A stretch of 64,000 nucleotides of DNA from Panagrolaimus kolymaensis (taxonomy: Eukaryota; Nematoda; Chromadorea; Rhabditida; Panagrolaimidae). The position numbers and the translations under genes were made by a program. A model generated the notes under the pieces. It worked only from the letters and a program-made list of their open reading frames with translations. It was not told where the DNA came from and made no database searches. Shown piece after piece: positions 61,574-64,000 of this stretch; the stretch's first letter is position 1; each line of letters begins with the position of its first letter. The stretch is from positions 434,001 to 498,000 of the forward strand of contig JAJQJQ010000030.1 of assembly GCA_028622995.1 (NCBI GenBank). The letters are read 5' to 3'.

Positions 61574-62257
61574 TTAAAGTTCATCTTTTTTCCCGCCGCC
61601 ACCAGCTCCAATCATAGATTTTCCTTCTAAAGTAATTTCAAGGCATTCTTTTTGTTTAATAATAAAATCTCGGGCTTCAAAAGCTTGTGAACCATCTTTA
61701 AACATAAATAGCACACGATTATCTTCAATTGGAAATACTTGAGCATCGACATGATTATTAAATAAACTGCTTTGCCATAATTGTGAAATTTTTGATACGA
61801 ATGGTTGTGTGAGAGGTTCGCCTGAAGGATTGGTGACGGAAACGAACATCATTGCAGGTTGGCCTCGTTTAGCATGAGCCAAAACATCTTCAGGGGATTT
61901 AGCCTGGAAATTTAGAGATTTGTGAAACAAAAGAAAAATTTGGAATATATAAAAAATTTTTCCAAAGAATCAGTTTTTAACTAAGTTTTGTGTGGCAAAA
62001 AACTAACTAACATTTTTAATCATTGAATCAAACTCAAATTGAGATTTTTTAGGAATATACCCGGGTTTTTCATCCTCTTCAAGTTCATCCTCATCATTTT
62101 CTTCCCATTCATCATAAAGTTTATCAATATCGGCATCAGTAAAATCTCGAATATCTTTTTTCTTTTTATTATCTGAGGCACTTTGTACAACCAAAATAGT
62201 TGCGGCGATTGATAAAATTATAAAAATATAAACAAAAATATTTTGGAAATGTTTCAT
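61574..62257 (-). CDS. bmy-1: MESD / Boca, LRP-receptor chaperone
   Basis: Two exons (62012-62257 and 61574-61903) join in phase to 191 residues. A signal peptide (MKHFQNIFVYIFIILSIAATILVV) is followed by the Mesd signature KKDIRDFTDADIDKLYDEWEE, an acidic stretch, then SPEDVLAHAKRGQPAMMFVSV and FPIEDNRVLFMFKDGSQA, ending in the ER-retention signal KKDEL. MESD folds the beta-propeller/EGF pairs of LRP5/6-type receptors in the ER and so supports Wnt reception and lipoprotein receptor traffic. An in-frame ORF extends upstream to about 62398, but the signal-peptide start is the natural one. Symbol by C. elegans orthology (inference). Confidence 0.93.
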
Positions 62258-62577
62258 ATTTTTTATTTTTTGATGATTCAAATAAATAAGAAATGGTTTT
62301 GTTGTTGAATCAATCAACGACGACGGAAAAAGGAAAAAGCAAATGTTTTTAAGTTTGAGTTTAGCGTTAATGAAAAAAAGGTTGGCTTGTTCAAACAAAA
62401 AATAAACGGGACTCTCGCAAAAAAAAGTTCGCTACGAGAACAAATAAAGAAAGTTTATGTTGTTTATTTAAATTTTTCTTCTTCTTAGGTATGTTGTTGG
62501 CAGAGTAGATAAGAGAGGATTATTGGCGAATTTTTTCGGCGGCTTTGGGAATTAAAATAAATCACAAAACAATAGTT

Positions 62578-62781
62578 TTAGTTTTTTGAAGGAAAATCAA
62601 TTTTTTGGTATTCATTTTTTTGAGCTCTAATTTCTTGAGCTTCATGGCGCAGTGGTTTATCGCTGTTCTCTGCCATGTTGAACCTTTCAGGTTCGATTCT
62701 GCTATGAGGAACAAAAACAAGCAATCTGTCAATCCTCGCTTTCCTTAGTGGGCGAGAAACTTGTGTAATTGGACTGAGCAT
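62578..62781 (-). CDS. Small ORF, unrecognised
   Basis: Single 67-codon frame from an ATG to TAA with unusually GC-rich codons (CGC, AGG, GCG) compared with surroundings. The composition is charged, with SRPLRKARIDRLLVFVPHSR and an acidic middle. No domain was recognised. On the opposite strand the same DNA shows tRNA-like boxes (TGGCGCAGTGG and GGTTCGATTCT), so it may instead be a degenerate tRNA-derived sequence. Directly upstream, a second short minus-strand frame (62859-63009, MLESSGFLCSWKYSSS) is equally unassigned. Confidence 0.3.
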   Translation of the reverse strand: MLSPITQVSRPLRKARIDRLLVFVPHSRIEPERFNMAENSDKPLRHEAQEIRAQKNEYQKIDFPSKN

Positions 62782-63325
62782 GATTTTTTCTTTTTTTTGT
62801 TTATTTGTATAAAATTTATTTTGACTTTGGATTAAAAATTATTTAAATAAATAAATTCAAGAATGTGAAACTTTCGATAAATGAGAACTTGAAAATTTTG
62901 TATTTGTTTCTTCAGTAAAATTTTGTTGTGAAACTCGTGGAGAATTAAAAAGTGGTCGAAGAGATGATGAATATTTCCACGAACATAAAAATCCAGAGCT
63001 TTCTAACATTATTTTTTGATGCATATATTAAAGAAATAAACATGATCATTTGAACTTTACATATCAGAGCAGCATTTTCTTTATTCATTAAAGAATACTC
63101 TTTTTTTTTTCATTTAAATTGACGTTAAGATAATCCAGGCTTAAAAAAGGCTATCCAAAAAAATACTTACTCCTTAAAATAATTTTTAAGAGCATTTGAA
63201 AACTTAAAGAAATTTTTTGATAAGAAAAAAGCAAAGAAGAAGATCATAGAATTTTAAATGAAAATAATGGATTTTTTTGTGTGTAAAAAAATAAGTTTCT
63301 AAAAAATTATTTTCTCAGAGAAATT

Positions 63326-64000
63326 ATGTTAAATTTTTTTGTTTGGATATGTTTTTTCAAAATTATACCTTTGGCTTGGAATTATCAACATGATTCGTAT
63401 TTTACTTTAGCAGAGCAACCAACAACATCAACAACGGATTCCATAATGACATCATCGTCTATTATGGCACCTGAAAACAATAATAATAATGAAACTTTTA
63501 TATGTTTTGAAAATAAAACTTTAAAAATATCGACAGAAAATATTGTATTTTTTGAATCACCAAAATTTCCAAATTTTTTAAATAATAATAATATTTGCTC
63601 ATTGAAATTCGAAATTGAAAGTTCGGAAAATAATTTAAAAGTTTGTTTTAAAAAGAAAAATAAATTAAAAAAAATTAAACCTCTTCATTTTAGAATAAGA
63701 AGAGAGGTATTTTGGTTATAACAAACCCTATTACATCAGGAGATTGTAGTTTGAAGGAAAAATTTCAAGTTTTTAATAACATTAATTCATCTTTTTCATT
63801 TTTAAATTATTGCTTTGATGAAAATAATTACATTCGAACAATTTATAATGCTTTTCAAGGTTTTGCATTATTTGATGATTGGGGTCAGGATGAAAGTTGC
63901 CCATTGGAATCCATAAGTCGAGTGAATCCTTTTAATTTTACCGATGAAACTCAAATAATTTATTTGCAATCAACTTTTTATCCAAATTCAACTCGAAAAC
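63326..64000 (+). CDS. CUB-like secreted protein, copy D (5' part)
   Basis: Exons 63326-63640 and 63694 to the window edge join in phase through a 53-base intron (AAAA/GTTTGT ... TTTTAG). A signal peptide (FFVWICFFKIIPLAW) is followed by a Thr/Ser stretch, then CUB-like sequence ENIVFFESPKFPNF, where family members have ITYFRSPSYP, and later GFALFDDWGQDESCPLESI, matching the module-1 to module-2 junction of copies B and C. It diverges more from B and C than these do from each other. The gene continues off the right edge. Confidence 0.7.

Noticed and set aside
62640..62710. Intact tRNA gene
   Set aside because: A and B box-like sequences are present, but acceptor, anticodon and T stems cannot all pair in one register.

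Overview
The window is AT-rich eukaryotic DNA and looks like a nematode chromosome, probably clade IV (Panagrolaimus- or Halicephalobus-like; an inference from gene content). Genes are built from exons of 30-800 bp joined by introns of about 45-350 bp with TTTTTAG/TTTTCAG acceptors. Typical nematode families are present: serpentine chemoreceptors, CUB-like secreted proteins, CHK-kinase-like and F-box-like proteins, a FDTLAGIGLGKR neuropeptide precursor, CYP33-like P450 and MIG-14. All exon joins given here were worked out by hand from splice sites, reading phase and family resemblance; no transcript data were available.

Layout. 0-5.3 kb: an unknown partial gene (-), the 3' part of a neuropeptide precursor (+), and Wntless/MIG-14 (-, 7 exons). 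5.3-8.3 kb: homopolymer-rich non-coding DNA. 8.3-10.2 kb: a Gln/Lys-rich disordered protein of unknown function (+). 11.8-16.3 kb: a membrane-anchored METTL24/FkbM-like methyltransferase (+) and a divergent ionotropic-receptor-like protein (+). 16.7-17.9 kb: a degraded F-box-like gene (-). 18-22.7 kb: non-coding. 22.7-24.4 kb: heparan sulfate 3-O-sulfotransferase (+). 25-29.2 kb: two serpentine chemoreceptor-like 7TM genes (-) whose upstream regions share a roughly 90-bp repeat. 30.8-31.2 kb: a small two-exon gene (+). 31.4-33.6 kb: cytochrome P450 (-). 34.1-37.7 kb: puromycin-sensitive aminopeptidase PAM-1 (-).

38.2-54 kb and 63.3 kb to the end: a CUB-like secreted-protein cluster. It comprises a frameshifted minus-strand copy, an intact GPI-anchor-type copy, a copy cut off by a TCGATTAATCG-rich element, and the start of a fourth copy at the right edge. 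The two plus-strand copies share an upstream module with GATA sites and an internal tract so similar that gene conversion is likely. An unknown gene and a CHK-kinase-like gene lie between them. 55-56.8 kb: a 1.84-kb foldback element with 550-bp arms, each holding a tRNA-like Pol III promoter, around a central two-exon ORF; it interrupts an F-box gene. 57.7-60.7 kb: exocyst subunit Sec6/EXOC3 (-, 9 exons). 61.6-62.3 kb: the LRP chaperone MESD with a C-terminal KDEL (-).

The best candidates for something undescribed are the foldback element with its ORF and outward-facing tRNA-like heads, and the evolution of the CUB-like cluster through a shared promoter, gene conversion and element-driven truncation. 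MIG-14 and MESD are both secretory-pathway factors of Wnt signalling, but nothing in the sequence suggests that they are regulated together.
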